Source of the DNA: Nectonema munidae | Taxonomy: Eukaryota; Nematomorpha; Nectonematoida; Nectonematidae | Assembly (NCBI GenBank): GCA_030549495.1 | Contig: JAUIRK010000882.1 | Location: 124,001-188,000, forward strand | Direction of reading: 5' to 3' | Length of the DNA: 64,000 bases | Shown: one piece after another, positions 1-41,942 of the stretch | Layout of the letters: the number at the start of each line of letters is the position of its first letter | Position numbering within the stretch: the stretch's first letter is position 1 | The notes under the pieces: generated by a model | Told to the model about the DNA's origin: nothing | The model's database searches: none | What the model saw: only the letters and a program-made list of their open reading frames with translations | Translations under genes and position numbers: made by a program

Positions 1-352
1 TTTACTAGCATTCTTGACATCTGTCGAGTCATTATTTTCTTTCTGAGCAATTTTCAGATCAAATGCAAGACGTATTAGGTTGATAATAATAAGAGGGTTA
101 TTGCAATCTTTTTGAGTCTTTAAGGACCACAATTTTGAAGACTAATCGTCGGCTTTCAATTTCAATGGAATTTTGTATACTTAAAGTAGACCATTTTCAT
201 TTCTTGGAACATCCGTGTTACACTGTTTCTCAAAGGGCTACCTTAGTTTTGTGGTTTTACTGTCTTAAGTTAAAGTCAAATGAGAAAAGCAAAATGAAAA
301 ACAAAATTTTTATACGGACTCACTTGAAAAAGGTACGCAAAATTGGATTTGA
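1..352. other. Flank downstream of the LEDGF-like gene
   Basis: AT-rich sequence beyond the stop codon of the minus-strand PWWP/IBD gene, so it should hold that gene's 3' UTR and downstream flank. The 75-codon open frame at 135-362 on the plus strand has no recognisable motif and low-complexity composition. I see no RNA gene or repeat before the MITE that starts at 353. Confidence 0.4.
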
Positions 353-381
353 CCCTTTATAAGGCACATTAGCTTTCTATC

Positions 382-30229
<29,848 letters not shown>

Positions 30230-31273
30230 TTTCAAAATAATTTTGAAAATTGATAATAAATTGAAATACTATGAATAAAAAGATATATTATTAATAAAAG
30301 GCAAATAAAGTAGAAAAATAAACGACATCATTAAAAGATAACAAAAAGGGGATATAATAAAATTAATAATAATTAAATAATGGTAGAAATAAAAAACTTA
30401 AAAGATCGTTCAACTTGTTGTTAATAATATTAGTTATATATTGTTATATATATTTTTATAATATAGTTATATGATGATTTATTAGGGTTTTGAGAAAAAA
30501 TTTCGACTAATTCAAATATTTTCCATTACAAACATTGAAATCAAATATATAATTTTTAAAAAGAGTTTAAAATAAATTGTTAAAATGTTCAAAAAAAATT
30601 TGATTCAAATCCTATCTATTGTTTAACTTAATTTAATCTTTTTTGACAAAGCCATTATATTGATCATCAATTTATTTTTTTAGTTGTTGGTATCGCAAAA
30701 AAAGGGAAGAACAATCTTCCATAACTGGGCAGGTAGTAGGGATAGTCACGATTGGCGTTCGAATCCAGACCATCTGGATCGAGACCCTACGTTCCAACCA
30801 CTAGGCCATCTGCCTATATTTTTCAAAGGTTTTTGTTTCAAGTGTTTCTAGTAAATTTATTTTCAAACTTAATCTATATAAAATTAAGTTTTTAATAGAA
30901 GATTTAACAAAATATGTTCTCACTTATAAAATTCTAAAAATAATGGCGTATATTTTGCTGTAATATTACACATTTAAGAGTGTGGTTTATTTCTTATAAT
31001 AAATTTTCTGCTTTAAATATTATTGAATAATTTGTTATATATTTGTTTGTAGTGTTTAATTAAAAGCATAAATTAATTTCAATGGCATCATTAATGTTTC
31101 ATTGAAAATTAAAAAGTATTATCTTTGAAGTATTTGGACTAAAAAGTTCAAAAAAATAGTGAAATTTTTATGTTTATGTAAAATATAATAAGAGGTATGA
31201 TTCTAAATCGTCATCACTCTAAGTCATCATATGGGGTTTCTGTACCCTTTGTGTTGGTAGATTTAACTCTGTA
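30230..31273. other. Upstream region of the LEDGF-like gene
   Basis: AT-rich. It would contain the promoter and any 5' UTR of the minus-strand gene. I see no convincing TATA box or CpG-rich stretch. A tRNA-like repeat lies at 30726-30815. Confidence 0.35.
30726..30815 (-). repeat. tRNA-like sequence or SINE head
   Basis: On the minus strand it starts GGCAGATGGCCTAGTGGTTG (A box) and has GGATTCGAACG (B box), with GGCAG at the start able to pair with CTGCC at the end. The spacing after the B box is too long for a normal tRNA, so a tRNA-derived SINE or pseudogene is more likely. Confidence 0.55.
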
Positions 31274-31292
31274 CATTAAGGAGCATTTGATA

Positions 31293-31554
31293 GGGAGTAA
31301 CTAATTTGTGCCAACTAGGGTATTTTGTGCCAACTACGTGAAAAATGTAGTTTTCTTCAAAAAAATTTGGAAATAAGTTTAAACCATAGTAAATAAGATT
31401 TTCTAAAAGTTTCATCATAAATCTTCAAGTAAATTTTTTTTAATTCAATAAAATCACTTTTTTCTAGTTTTTTTATTTTATCCGACATGTTTTTTAAATT
31501 ATTTATCAATCTTTTCAAGACAACTTTTTTTAACATTTAATTTTTAAAAGGACC
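31293..31554 (+). repeat. Left terminal inverted repeat of the OTU-MULE
   Basis: Matches 39281-39550 inverted. The outer part holds two direct copies of TTTGTGCCAACTA (31306-31340), a plausible transposase binding site (inference). Confidence 0.92.
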
Positions 31555-32726
31555 AAGGAAGAATATAAAAGTATTTATTTCTTTTATAACAATGTATTTT
31601 AAAATCTAGTTTTTACTTTTAATAAAGTATCTAGTTTTAAAAATTATATTTGAGAAAGTATTTTGTGTTCTTCACTTTTAATAGTTTTTCTTTTTAATTC
31701 GTATAGATTAAATTTTAAGTTATAGACATATTGTACCAAGCCAGCTATGCTTTTCTATCTTTTCTATATATCTTATATATACACATAATAGTAAACATAA
31801 TGTGTTAATAATATACAGTTTCACATAGCATGTTTCATATTATCATCTTTATATTTACTCTGTTGAGAAAATCTGTTGCTATCCTACTCATTCTTTTCTT
31901 TCCCTTTTCCATTCTTTTGTTTGACTTAAGAAAGTAGTTTTAAGACCACTGACATTTCTTAAATAAATTATCGTAAAAAAGTGCATTTGTAATACTTGAT
32001 AAAAAATATTTAATTAACATATTTGATTTTGTTGAAAAACTTACAATTATATTCCCAATCAGTTAGATTTTAATAGCTGGTTCCTTCACTGAAATAGCAA
32101 TACTAAGCATACTTTCTATATTCATAACTTGTGTGTTAACATACATATTTCTGTTTATTTAGATTCTAGTAAATTGTTTGATTGAGTATATATTTTTTCT
32201 GCTCTTCAAACTACAACGACTTAGGTTTCGTTCTAAAGCCCTAAACCGTTCAAAAAATAATATCTGCATTTCTTTTTTGAGTATTCCTCGTCTTAGTGCA
32301 TCAACTTGGGTTTACTTCTAGAAACAATTTGAAATCTTTCTTCTTTTTATCTTAATAAATTACATTACTTCTGTTTTATATTTTTGTCTTTCTATATTAT
32401 ACGTATACCATGTAGGTGCTTTCTTCAAATATGAATCCAATATAAATCAATAACTTATATACCACTGCCTGTGATATTTACAAGAGGTTTCTTTTCAATA
32501 ATACTCGTAAGCAAATGAAAGTTTATGTTGTTTTCTAAATTTATAAATCCTGTTATACAGTCCGATTATTTTCTCATTAAATTCCTTTTTTCAATTATTT
32601 AGCACTTATTTCTCATGGACAACACTTTAATTCAGTCGTTGCGAAAATATCTAAATTCGCACAATTTTACGTCCTTGTTTGTACTACAGTCGATGTCCTT
32701 ATATCCTGCAAACTGATTTGGGTGTT

Positions 32727-32908
32727 ACTTATCTGTATTTTGTTTATTTTAACCGAGTAGATATTACATAGATTTTTTCTTATAATAATAAATAAATATT
32801 GCTTAACTTTTTCTTATACTTATCTGTATTTTGTTTATTTTAACCGAGTAGATATTACATAGATTTTTTCTTATAATAATAAATAAATATTGCTTAACTT
32901 TTTCCTCT
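32727..32908. repeat. Tandem duplication, period 91 bp, inside the OTU-MULE
   Basis: Two essentially identical copies begin ACTTATCTGTATTTTG at 32727 and 32818. AT-rich and non-coding. Confidence 0.85.
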
Positions 32909-33659
32909 TATTGTAAAACTTGTCTGATATTAATTCATCTTTTTATTACTCCCCCCACCCCCAAATGTGATACGTTTTGGGATTACCTGTTTTATACATT
33001 TATTTTATTAAGTTGTTTTTCTTATATTTTAAATTAAAAACTTATTAGCATTATCTTTATTTTTTATATTGAAACTCCCACCAAACCCTTCAAAAAATAT
33101 ATAGTCCTACAAACCCGTGTGGTTTAATTCACAGGAAATCAATCATAGACAAATACACTGCATACTGATAAGTAAAAAATTGACTAAATATGTTAAAATA
33201 TTTTATTTTATTTTTTTCTAAAGTTGATTATACTCTTATCTTATTATTATTGTTATACATTTTTAAATTTTTTACATTTTTTTATTTTAATTTATCAAAA
33301 AGCATATATAAAGCACAGTTTATTGTTTTTAAGTAAAATTAAATAGAACAAACTACATCATTAAAGAACTGAAAATCGCTTTTGGAAAAATATCAGCATG
33401 TTCATATTTTTATAATATATCTTTGTAATAATGTAGTTGAAAGTAATAACTCTTTATTGGAATAATTTAACTTTCCTGAGTCAGTTACTTAGATAATAAA
33501 AATAGATACCTGAGGAGGCGTGCTTGTAATAATTCTTTACAATTAGTTCTAAATGTATTTTTTGATAATATATTATAAATTTTGTTGGTTTTTGATATAC
33601 TTACACTTTAACTTTACTATTTTAGGAGTTTTAATTGTTTTATTCACTTTAACTTGAAA

Positions 33660-34966
33660 ATGCTCAGTTGTTTTAAATGCCACAGTGAAATAAAAGATGA
33701 GGGTATTTTTGCTCTAAATGTTACAAGCGTTATGATTTGGAATGTGAAAATCTTTCCAGTTTTCAAGCAAATGTTTTTAACTCTTCATTGCCGTATATAT
33801 GCATTAAATGCAACTTAGTTGATGAAAAATACAACTACCTTGGGGCACTAAAGAGACTTGAAGCTTCATTTTCAAATATAGAAAATGAGAAAGCAGCTAG
33901 AAGAGAAAAAATTTTTTTGAGAAATACTGAAATAAAAAAAATATATTCAAGCAATAATATTCAAAACTTCATTACTGACAATGTTTCTTTGCAAGTTCTA
34001 ACCAAAACTGGTTTAAATGAGCGCTACACTCCTATATACACGAAAGGTGATGGAAATTGCCTATTCAATTCGATATCATTATTTTTTAACGGGGATGAAT
34101 CTTTTTCTTTATATTTTAGATTGATTACTGCAATCGAATTAATTCTCAATTATGAAGAACTTGTATCTTGTAAATTAAATCCTGGAATAGAAAAGGTTTC
34201 ACCAACAATTTTAGAAGAGAGTTTCAAATGTTGCTTAAATAGGTCATGGTCATCCGCTTATATGATTAAAGCGGCTGCATCAGCGATAGGAATGCGTATT
34301 AAAAGTATTTATCCTTATATGAATGGAACACATGATAAGGTAGCGGAAATATTAAATACTATTTTTATGCCTATTGGAGAAATAATAGTACCTCAAATAA
34401 TGCATATCTTGTGGACATGTACCCATGAACAAATATCCAAGTACTGGACTCCAAATCATTTTGTTTTGCTGATTTCCACTCAAAATGAGTACAGCAATGA
34501 AATGAAAAGAAAACTAAGCCAAAGCCCAATTCACAGCATTTTTAATCATAAAATAACACCTTCTCCCTTAAAAGACCATACCTATCTTGCCTCTAATGAA
34601 GACAGCACTGAATTTATTGAATCTTTAAATATTTTTAATGGAAAACAACAACTGAAATCATTAAGTAACAAATTTTTATCTAGCAGGGTAGTTATAAACG
34701 AGCTCTTTTCTTCTGATTTCTGTTATTCAGATGTTATTCCAGACTATTTTATAGAAAATGTTTATTTTAAAACAAAAATAATTCATAAAGATAAAAATGA
34801 TCAAAGAACTTTCTTTGATAACTTCGGAGTTTGGACTAAAACTACACAGAAAAAGGTGTATTTTTTAAACTTGAATAATGAATTGTTGTTTATTAAAAAA
34901 AATAAGGAACTTTTTGGATATATAAAGAACAAAAAATTTTATTTCAATGAATCCACAGCCGGATAA
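33660..34966 (+). CDS. OTU-domain cysteine protease-like protein of the MULE
   Basis: The open frame 33737-34966 gives 409 residues. An OTU-type domain spans about residues 98-245: TKGDGNCLFNS holds Asp105 and Cys108, and WTPNHFVLL holds His241, the classical OTU triad spacing. The OTU fold cleaves ubiquitin-like conjugates or serves as a binding domain. Just upstream, ATG at 33660 opens MLSCFKCHSEIKDEGIF in another frame. Together with YDLEC and ICIKC in the main frame, this looks like a PHD-like zinc finger split by a one-base change near a T5 run (33705-33709). The true start may therefore be 33660, with either a recent frameshift or a sequence error. Vertnin-like host proteins share this arrangement, but the inverted ends identify this copy as a transposon gene. 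Confidence 0.8.
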
Positions 34967-36461
34967 TGCAGAAATTATTACATTGGTGCATTACTATGCA
35001 GAATTAAAACGCAAGGATCTTTTTAAAAGAAGAATTTCTTGGATTGAGAAAGGTGCAGATATTTATTTATGGGAATATATTGGAACAAGGCCTTTAGAAC
35101 GTTCTCATCATGGAAATTTAAAAATGCATACTCAAGAATATGTGAGAACCAATCCAGCAATAAAGGATCGTGTATTGGAACAATTGAAACAAACAAAATC
35201 ATGTAAAAAAATTTATTCTAAAATGCTTGAATCTCAAAAGGATATACCTAGAACCTCAAAAGTCATAAGAAATATTAAATATATATCTGAAAAAAAAAAT
35301 TCATTACGTGCATATAATAACAATATTGCCGATAATATACAAAGTATAATATGTATGCTAACAACTGGACACCCATTTTTGAAAGAAATGACTCTTAATA
35401 CTAATGGACTTCCTAATATAATTTGTTATACGCAAAATCAGCTATTACATCTAAGCAAATCTATCAAATCTGGGTTAAATATTTTAGGAATAGATCGCAC
35501 GTTTAATCTAGGCCCTTGCTTCGTTACCGTCACAGTTTTTGACAACAAAAATCTCAAAAGAAAAGTAAAGAATGTTGTACCTATTTTCCTTGGTCCCATA
35601 TATTTACATTGGGATGGAAAGTTTGAATCATATTCAAAATTTTTCTCTCATTTATCACTTATATTGAACCAGGATTTCAACTTTGAACTTACTACAGATA
35701 ATTTAATCATAGGTAGTGATGAAGAAAAAGCTTTAGTTAAGGCTATTAAACATTTTTTTCCACATACTACTCTCATATATTGCCAAAGACATTTAGAAAA
35801 AAATATACAAAGGCATCTAAAAAATAAAATTGGCATGAATCATAGAGAAACCATGGCATTCGTTAATTCAATTTTTAGTAATTCAGGTTTAGTTGATTCT
35901 GCCAATATTTTAGATTTTAATTCAAAGAAAAGTTTACTGATAAAAATATACGAGAAAAAAATTGGAACTTATTTAACTGAAAGATTATTACCTGTAATTG
36001 AAAATCATGTTTTTATCCCTAAACACAATTACAAATATTTGCCAGATAAATGGAAAAATAATAATTGTGAATCGATGAACCATGTACTCAAATCAAACAT
36101 AGAATGGAAGAGTAAAAAGATACTAGATTTAATTGAAAGCCTGTATACCGAAGTAAGATATCAAGAAAACTTGATAAGATGTTCCCTTTATGGTTATGGA
36201 GATTTAAAAATATCAGATGAATGTAATTTCTATCAAAAATCAAAATCCGAGTGGGATCAAATGAACAAAAAAGAAAGAGAAGAATACTTCCAAAAATTTT
36301 TAGATATTGAACCACCAAAAACCGCAATTAACCATGACAAGGGATTAATAGTTTCAACAAACAGACAGCTTATAGTAAAAAAATGTTCAAATATTGCTTC
36401 AAAACCAGGAAGAAAAACATTCAGCCTTAAAAAAACAACATCAAATAAGGTAAAGCTTTAA
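34947..36461 (+). CDS. MULE-type DDE transposase
   Basis: 504 residues, uninterrupted. It starts inside the end of the OTU frame (20-bp overlap, different frame). The MULE core is visible: GIDRTFNLG (Asp183), GSDEEKALVKAIKHFFP (Asp258) followed by LIYCQRHLEKNI (the C-x2-H typical of MULE/hAT-type cores, Cys279/His282), and NNNCESMNHVLK (Glu375). The N-terminal 100 residues are basic with SWIEKGADIYLWEYIG, probably DNA binding. The C-terminus is lysine-rich. All three catalytic residues are present, so it could be functional. Confidence 0.88.
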   Translation: MNPQPDNAEIITLVHYYAELKRKDLFKRRISWIEKGADIYLWEYIGTRPLERSHHGNLKMHTQEYVRTNPAIKDRVLEQLKQTKSCKKIYSKMLESQKDIPRTSKVIRNIKYISEKKNSLRAYNNNIADNIQSIICMLTTGHPFLKEMTLNTNGLPNIICYTQNQLLHLSKSIKSGLNILGIDRTFNLGPCFVTVTVFDNKNLKRKVKNVVPIFLGPIYLHWDGKFESYSKFFSHLSLILNQDFNFELTTDNLIIGSDEEKALVKAIKHFFPHTTLIYCQRHLEKNIQRHLKNKIGMNHRETMAFVNSIFSNSGLVDSANILDFNSKKSLLIKIYEKKIGTYLTERLLPVIENHVFIPKHNYKYLPDKWKNNNCESMNHVLKSNIEWKSKKILDLIESLYTEVRYQENLIRCSLYGYGDLKISDECNFYQKSKSEWDQMNKKEREEYFQKFLDIEPPKTAINHDKGLIVSTNRQLIVKKCSNIASKPGRKTFSLKKTTSNKVKL

Positions 36462-39280
36462 TACTATTCATTTTCGTTAATGACTTTTTTATTTAAGACA
36501 ATTATAAAGCACTAACTCAGCAAATGTAGTTTTCTATGCGCAAGTCAGCCAAAACAAAGTGATATAACTTCAATATAAAAGTTTAATTTTAATATGTTCA
36601 ATTTTTTATATAAAATTTTTTAAAATGTTCTTTATTGTATGTTGATTGAAAAACAATAAAATTTTGAAAAGTTAAATTATAAAAATTTTTTATATTTGGA
36701 AAACAGAACTTATCAATTTTTTTTTAAAACATTTAACTTGGTTATAACTGTATACATGATTAAAAGAACGAATCCTTATAAAGAATTATTAATGTACGAG
36801 AAAAAAATTATATTTTTCCTAAACATAAAAAAATTCTTCATATTTGCTATAAGCTAATCGGATAATGTTGCCAAATCCGTGTATGACCTCTTTCAATTTG
36901 GTAATTTTTTGAGAATTAAAATGAGAGAAACTAACTGAGTCTCTTGTGATGTTTTGCAAAAATGTTTTACCATATTGGATTCTCTTAAACCTAAAAATAA
37001 TGCGATCTAACATGCATGTCAAAAATATGCTCTCGTATAATAAGCATTTCTATACTAATAACAAAAAAGTTCATCTTGACTTTGCGCATCCTCATATAAA
37101 TACACAAATTTTCTCTTTTTTAACAAAATTTTGTATTAAATAAAAATTTATTGACATGAATTAATTTTTATTTCATCTCTCATATTTGTTAATTAATCTT
37201 TTTGATACTTTCGGCATTAATTGAAAAATCATTTCGTTACATTCAAGATTAGCACATAAATATTATAAATATATAATTTTGATATCACTTAATTCTCTTC
37301 ATCATTCAATTTCTTTTCAAATAAACATTATGAAATTTGAATCTTGTTTTACTTTAGCTTAAAATTGTATTTGATTTATATTTTAGAAAACTTTTATTTT
37401 CTTAATTTCATGATTTTACAGTTCTTATAAAATTTTAGCATAAATGAGCTAAAAAAGGCATATTTTATTTCACTAAAAATTCAACTTAATAGTATTTTCT
37501 GGTGATACTTTTTGAACTGATTTTATTTTGCAATAATTCCTATCGAGATTGCTTTTATTTTGCAATAATTGTTGGAAATTAGCAAGGCCTTTGAATGCAT
37601 AATGTTTAGGCGTATAATTATGATATCAAAAAATATAAAATATGACATTGATAAATTAAGAAACTTCAGTACTCAGGTTTTTTTGAAACTAAAAAGATAT
37701 TTTAGTCAATATAAATTATTTTATTTTGATTTTACGGAAAATGAAATAAAAAAGAATATAAAAAATTTTAATTCATAAAAGTATAACATCAGTTTCTATA
37801 TTTGAACAACGTTTATTGAAGATAAAATTTTTTGTTTTAATGCTTCCAAAAGACAGAACAAGTATTGCTAAAATCCAAATGTGGATAAAGTAGCATTGAA
37901 CTGATTTGTAGAACCCAGATCTAGTATAGGCCTTTAACTGGCCCGTAATTATGAGAAAAAAATTAATTGCCTGTGATTTAAAAACTATTTCAGACAAAAA
38001 CTCTTTCTTGGGATTGGAACTTTTGAATGAATAAAAAATTAATTTTTTTATACGGAAAATTACTAAAGATAAAAAGAAACATGCCCTGAAATTTTTATAA
38101 TGAGTCAATGTAGAGTCGGATATAATATTTTCAATTTTTTCAATGGATTTTTGTGCATGTTTTCCATTTCTACCAAGTTTTCAGGAATTAAAAAGTGGCC
38201 CTCAAAATCACTTTTGGATCAAACTCTAGCTAAAAAATAAGAAATTCAAAAATAATATATTTATTAAATTTTAATTCATCAATGAAAATCACTGTAGTAA
38301 TAGATGTAAACATATCTTTTACAATCTTTTAGAAATCAGGATTTGTTGACAAGCTTGATCTATTATCAAGCTTCGGAATTTCGGAAAACTGAGAATTTTG
38401 TATAAATATATCCATCGAGAAAGGAAGAGAGAAAAGACGGCTGTTCTTAAAAATATTTTAATATTATACAAATTAAATAAACAAAATTAATTTTTGAATT
38501 TTAATACTTTGTGAAATAATGTAAGAGAAAAATATTTAAAAAGAATCACGTCTCATCATAGTGGGAACAAAAAATTATCGAAAATAAACTAATATCCATG
38601 CATGAAAATACTTTTGGGTATCATATTATTTTTGACTATATATGTTTGAAAAGTTTTCATTATTAATTTTATGAAAAGAATTTAAAAAGTTGGGATTTTG
38701 TCAATTTAGATTATGACCTATGAAAATTGTTATGAAGATTGTTTGTTAGTTTGAGCGAAAAATTAAATTTTTATGAAATGGTATATATTCTTTAGAATTA
38801 AAATGTATTTTGTATGTGGATGCTTTTCTAAATATAAGAGTTACTAGAATATTTTTTCATTCGTAAATATTCAGATCTTGATTGTTATAACTTGAAAGAG
38901 AACGATAAAATAAGAAATGCTGATATAATTATAGTAAAAATAAATGAATAAAAAATTCAAAAATTTTATAAGCGATTTTTAAAATTGAAGTATATTGCCA
39001 CAAAAATAATAATCTTCAACCTTAATCTTCAATAGTTTTCAACAATACGTTTTTATCGAGAAGTGATAATTCCAAATCTAATGTGAAATTAAGAGCAGGA
39101 AAGCTTTGGTGCCCGATTGAATTCAAGCAGGCATCGAGCCAAACCTTACTCTCGCCCCTTACATTACAAATTTAATTAAAAAGTACTTAACTAATTTAAA
39201 ATAAACATACGAATTAAAAACAGATATTAATAATAAAGAAAAAAAGTTAACTTTGTAATTTCTCTTGATTTAGTTTGAAT
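36462..39280. other. Right arm of the OTU-MULE, non-coding
   Basis: Very AT-rich, with short open frames only and none with a recognised domain. A worn SINE (family B, minus strand) is visible at 39098-39165, with CATCGAGCCAAACCTTACTC and CGCCCC. Confidence 0.5.
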
Positions 39281-39550
39281 TCCTTTTAAAATTTAAATGT
39301 TCATTTTTCTTTGAAAGAATAGTCTTGAAAAGATTGATAAATAATTTAAAAAACATGTCGGATAAAATAAAAAAACAAGAAAAAAGAGATTTTATTGAAT
39401 TAAAAAAAATCTACTTGAAGATTTATGATGAAACTTTTAGAAAATCTTATTTACTATGGTTTAAACTTATTTCCAAATTTTTTTGAAGAAAACTACATTT
39501 TTCACGTAGTTGGCACAAAATACCCTAGTTGGCACAAATTAGTTACTCCC
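39281..39550 (-). repeat. Right terminal inverted repeat of the OTU-MULE
   Basis: Inverse of the left end. It ends TTAGTTACTCCC directly against the 19-bp duplication. Confidence 0.92.
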
Positions 39551-39569
39551 CATTAAGGAGCATTTGATA

Positions 39570-40501
39570 TGAAAATCATATTATTTCCTACAAAAATTAC
39601 TCTTCTCTGAGTAAGACTAAAAATTAGCATTTAAGTCTACAAAAACAGAGATTTGTATGGTAAACTTTTTTGCTGAGAAAAATATGCCTTTCGGAGTTGA
39701 AAACCGTTATTTCTCCATATGTTTCTGTTTTCACAAATGGCCAAAATTTGTAGATTTTTAATGTTTCATTAATACCATATTATCGCTATCAATGTGATCA
39801 AATCAAATCTCTATTTTTTTAGCTGCAGATAGTAGCGATGACAGGGTTTTAAAAAAGTAAACCTTACATAACAAACCCGCTTTGGAAGAATATATTTTCA
39901 GCATAAAAAAAAGAAAAAAAATAATTTTTATATCTTATTTAGAAATTGAAGGTTCTTTGTCTTTAATTTTAAAGGTAAACGTAAAATATAAAAAAGTGTT
40001 TTCAGATAAATAGCTAGACATTAAAAAACAGGGGCACAAAAGGACACAATTTCAAAATTGGAAAAAAATTGTAAAAGGATTGAGAAGCTTTGATTAAAAT
40101 TGAATGAATGAGTATGCATAAACGTGTTATAAATCATCGCTAGAGTAGTGTGCGGGTAAAAATATTTTATCCTCCACCTTTGTCCGCACGTGGAAAAAAA
40201 GATTTATGCGAGCACCTTCAAATAGCAACATTCAAATTTTACCCGTAAATACCCAACCACTGAAATGTAAACTTTCTTTTTAAAAAAAATATTTTCCTAA
40301 CCCCCCCCCCCCTTTTCATTACTCAAACCAAAGTATCAATTTTTTACTTATTAATTTTTTACTTATCACAAAGTTTACCTTTTTAATTTTAAAATTCTTA
40401 TTCTTAAAAATTTTTATTAAATATTTTATACTCAAATATATATAATTTTAAAATATAAATTTCTACTCAATTATTTAATTATTTTTGTGTTCAAGTAGAA
40501 G
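39570..40501. other. Intergenic AT-rich segment
   Basis: No gene seen. A C run lies at about 40302-40313. Confidence 0.4.
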
Positions 40502-40647
40502 GATCAATTAAATAGATTTTTAGAAGTGTGTTTATGTCTAAATTAGAAAATATGTTCAATTTATTTGATCCTCTAAAGATTCAAATAAATTGAACATATT
40601 TTCTAATTTAGACATAAACACACTTCTAAAAATCTATTTAATTGATC
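40502..40647. repeat. Perfect hairpin: 67-bp arms, 12-base loop
   Basis: 40502-40568 is exactly the reverse complement of 40581-40647, 67 of 67 bases. The loop is TCCTCTAAAGAT, and a near copy (ACTCTAAAGATTC) directly follows the right arm. Next to it, 40665-40703 resembles the inner part of the OTU-MULE inverted repeat (TTTATCAATCTTTTCA...). No coding content. Confidence 0.95.
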
Positions 40648-40942
40648 ACTCTAAAGATTCATTTTTTATCAATCTTTTCAGACTATTCTTTCAAAGAATA
40701 ATCGATAAATCAAATTCAATTCAATTATCTCTATTAATTAAAATGGCTTTAAATTGTTTCTAGAAGAATTTCAGTACAATTTTTGATTACTTATCTTTAA
40801 TACTATATTCAGAACAAATATAACAATTCGTATACAAACATAATAACATTTGTATTTACATTACCTCTAAGGGAAATTAATAAACATGTCCAACAAAAGG
40901 GAGCGATCTGAATAAGATCAACCGAACAAAACGACCGAAACT

Positions 40943-41942
40943 TTGAATAATCTATTCAATGATTTTATTGCTAATACTTCTCTCTCTCCAAGTGACCAAA
41001 TTTTGTTCAATGATCTCAAATACAATATAGCTTTACATTACATTAAAACTTTTGAAAGTCCTATATTAGAACCAACCACATTACAAGAATCTTATGCTAG
41101 TGCTAGTAATAAATCCTTACTAGTATCGTCCTCCCAACAGAAAACAATGCCAGCCCCAACATCTACACCCAATACTAAAAGTACCAACACCCGCTGGATC
41201 AAAAAACAACTAGAACCTAACCTTACTTTAAAAATCTCGCCACCCAACAATAACAAATCTCCGAAAGAGAAGGCTATTCACCGCCAACAAGTTATTAAAG
41301 GTCTTGAAACCAAAAGTAACTCCCTTACATACAGGGACTATTTACTTTCAATTTAAAAATTCACAACAAAAAGCGTCAGCTAAATCCTCTCTCTAAAACG
41401 GTGTCAACGTTTGTGACATACCCACTCCAATACCCAAAAATATACTAAGAGATATACCTAAAGACATTAATATTGATGATCTTACAGCCACTTTAGAAGA
41501 ACAAAATGAAAGCCTCAACAGTATGGGAAAATTAGTAAACCCTATCCAACTAGGCAAGGCAGTAACCTTCTCCTACACTGTACTAATTGAGCCAAACAAT
41601 CCTGAACTATTTCAATATTTCCGTAATCAACAAAACGTATTCCTAGGATATAATTTGTTAACCCTAAATCTTTTTAAACCCATAACAAAACAATGTGAAA
41701 ATTGCCTTAAATATGGTCACTTAAAACAAAAATGTAATGCCTCATCCCCAAACTGCACTCACTGCGGCAACCGAGGACATTCACTAACATCTTGTGCACT
41801 CTCAAACGACTCAACCAAAACTACATGTATCAATTGCAAACTACCACATATCGCAACATCTAAAACATGCAGTTTTTATATCAATCACAGCAACTCAATT
41901 CTAGCGCAACACATTAAAACTATAGATAATTACACATGTTAA
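40943..41942 (+). CDS. I-type LINE ORF1 (gag-like, zinc knuckles), broken
   Basis: Two open pieces lie at 40943-41356 and 41523-41942. The first is Ser/Pro/Lys-rich. The second has three CCHC-type knuckles: CENCLKYGHLKQKC, CTHCGNRGHSLTSC and CINCKLPHIATSKTC. Such proteins bind LINE RNA. The region between the pieces carries frame damage. Confidence 0.8.

Larger units (their letters stand above)
31274..39569 (+). mobile_element. Complete-looking 8.26 kb MULE-type DNA transposon with an OTU gene and 19-bp target duplications
   Basis: The body is 31293-39550. Both flanks carry the same 19 bases CATTAAGGAGCATTTGATA (31274-31292 and 39551-39569). The ends are inverted repeats of about 260 bp starting GGGAGTAACTAATTTGTGCC, differing at about one base in the first 150. 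Two genes in the same direction lie in the middle: an OTU-domain protein (33737-34966) and a DDE transposase (34947-36461). They overlap by 20 bp. Long AT-rich non-coding arms lie between the genes and the ends. The near-identity of the inverted repeats argues for a recent insertion. The 19-bp duplication is well beyond the 8-11 bp normal for MULEs. Confidence 0.9.

Noticed and set aside
30726-30815. Functional tRNA gene
   Set aside because: A and B boxes are present, but the distance from B box to 3' end is too long and no clean cloverleaf can be drawn; SINE head or tRNA pseudogene is more likely.
33737-34966. Host vertnin-like gene
   Set aside because: The frame sits centrally between matching inverted repeats and target duplications and overlaps a transposase, so it belongs to the transposon.
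31274-39569. Polinton or other virus-like element, suggested by size and a protease-like gene
   Set aside because: No polymerase B, integrase or capsid-type frame; the protease is OTU-type and the recombinase is a MULE DDE transposase.
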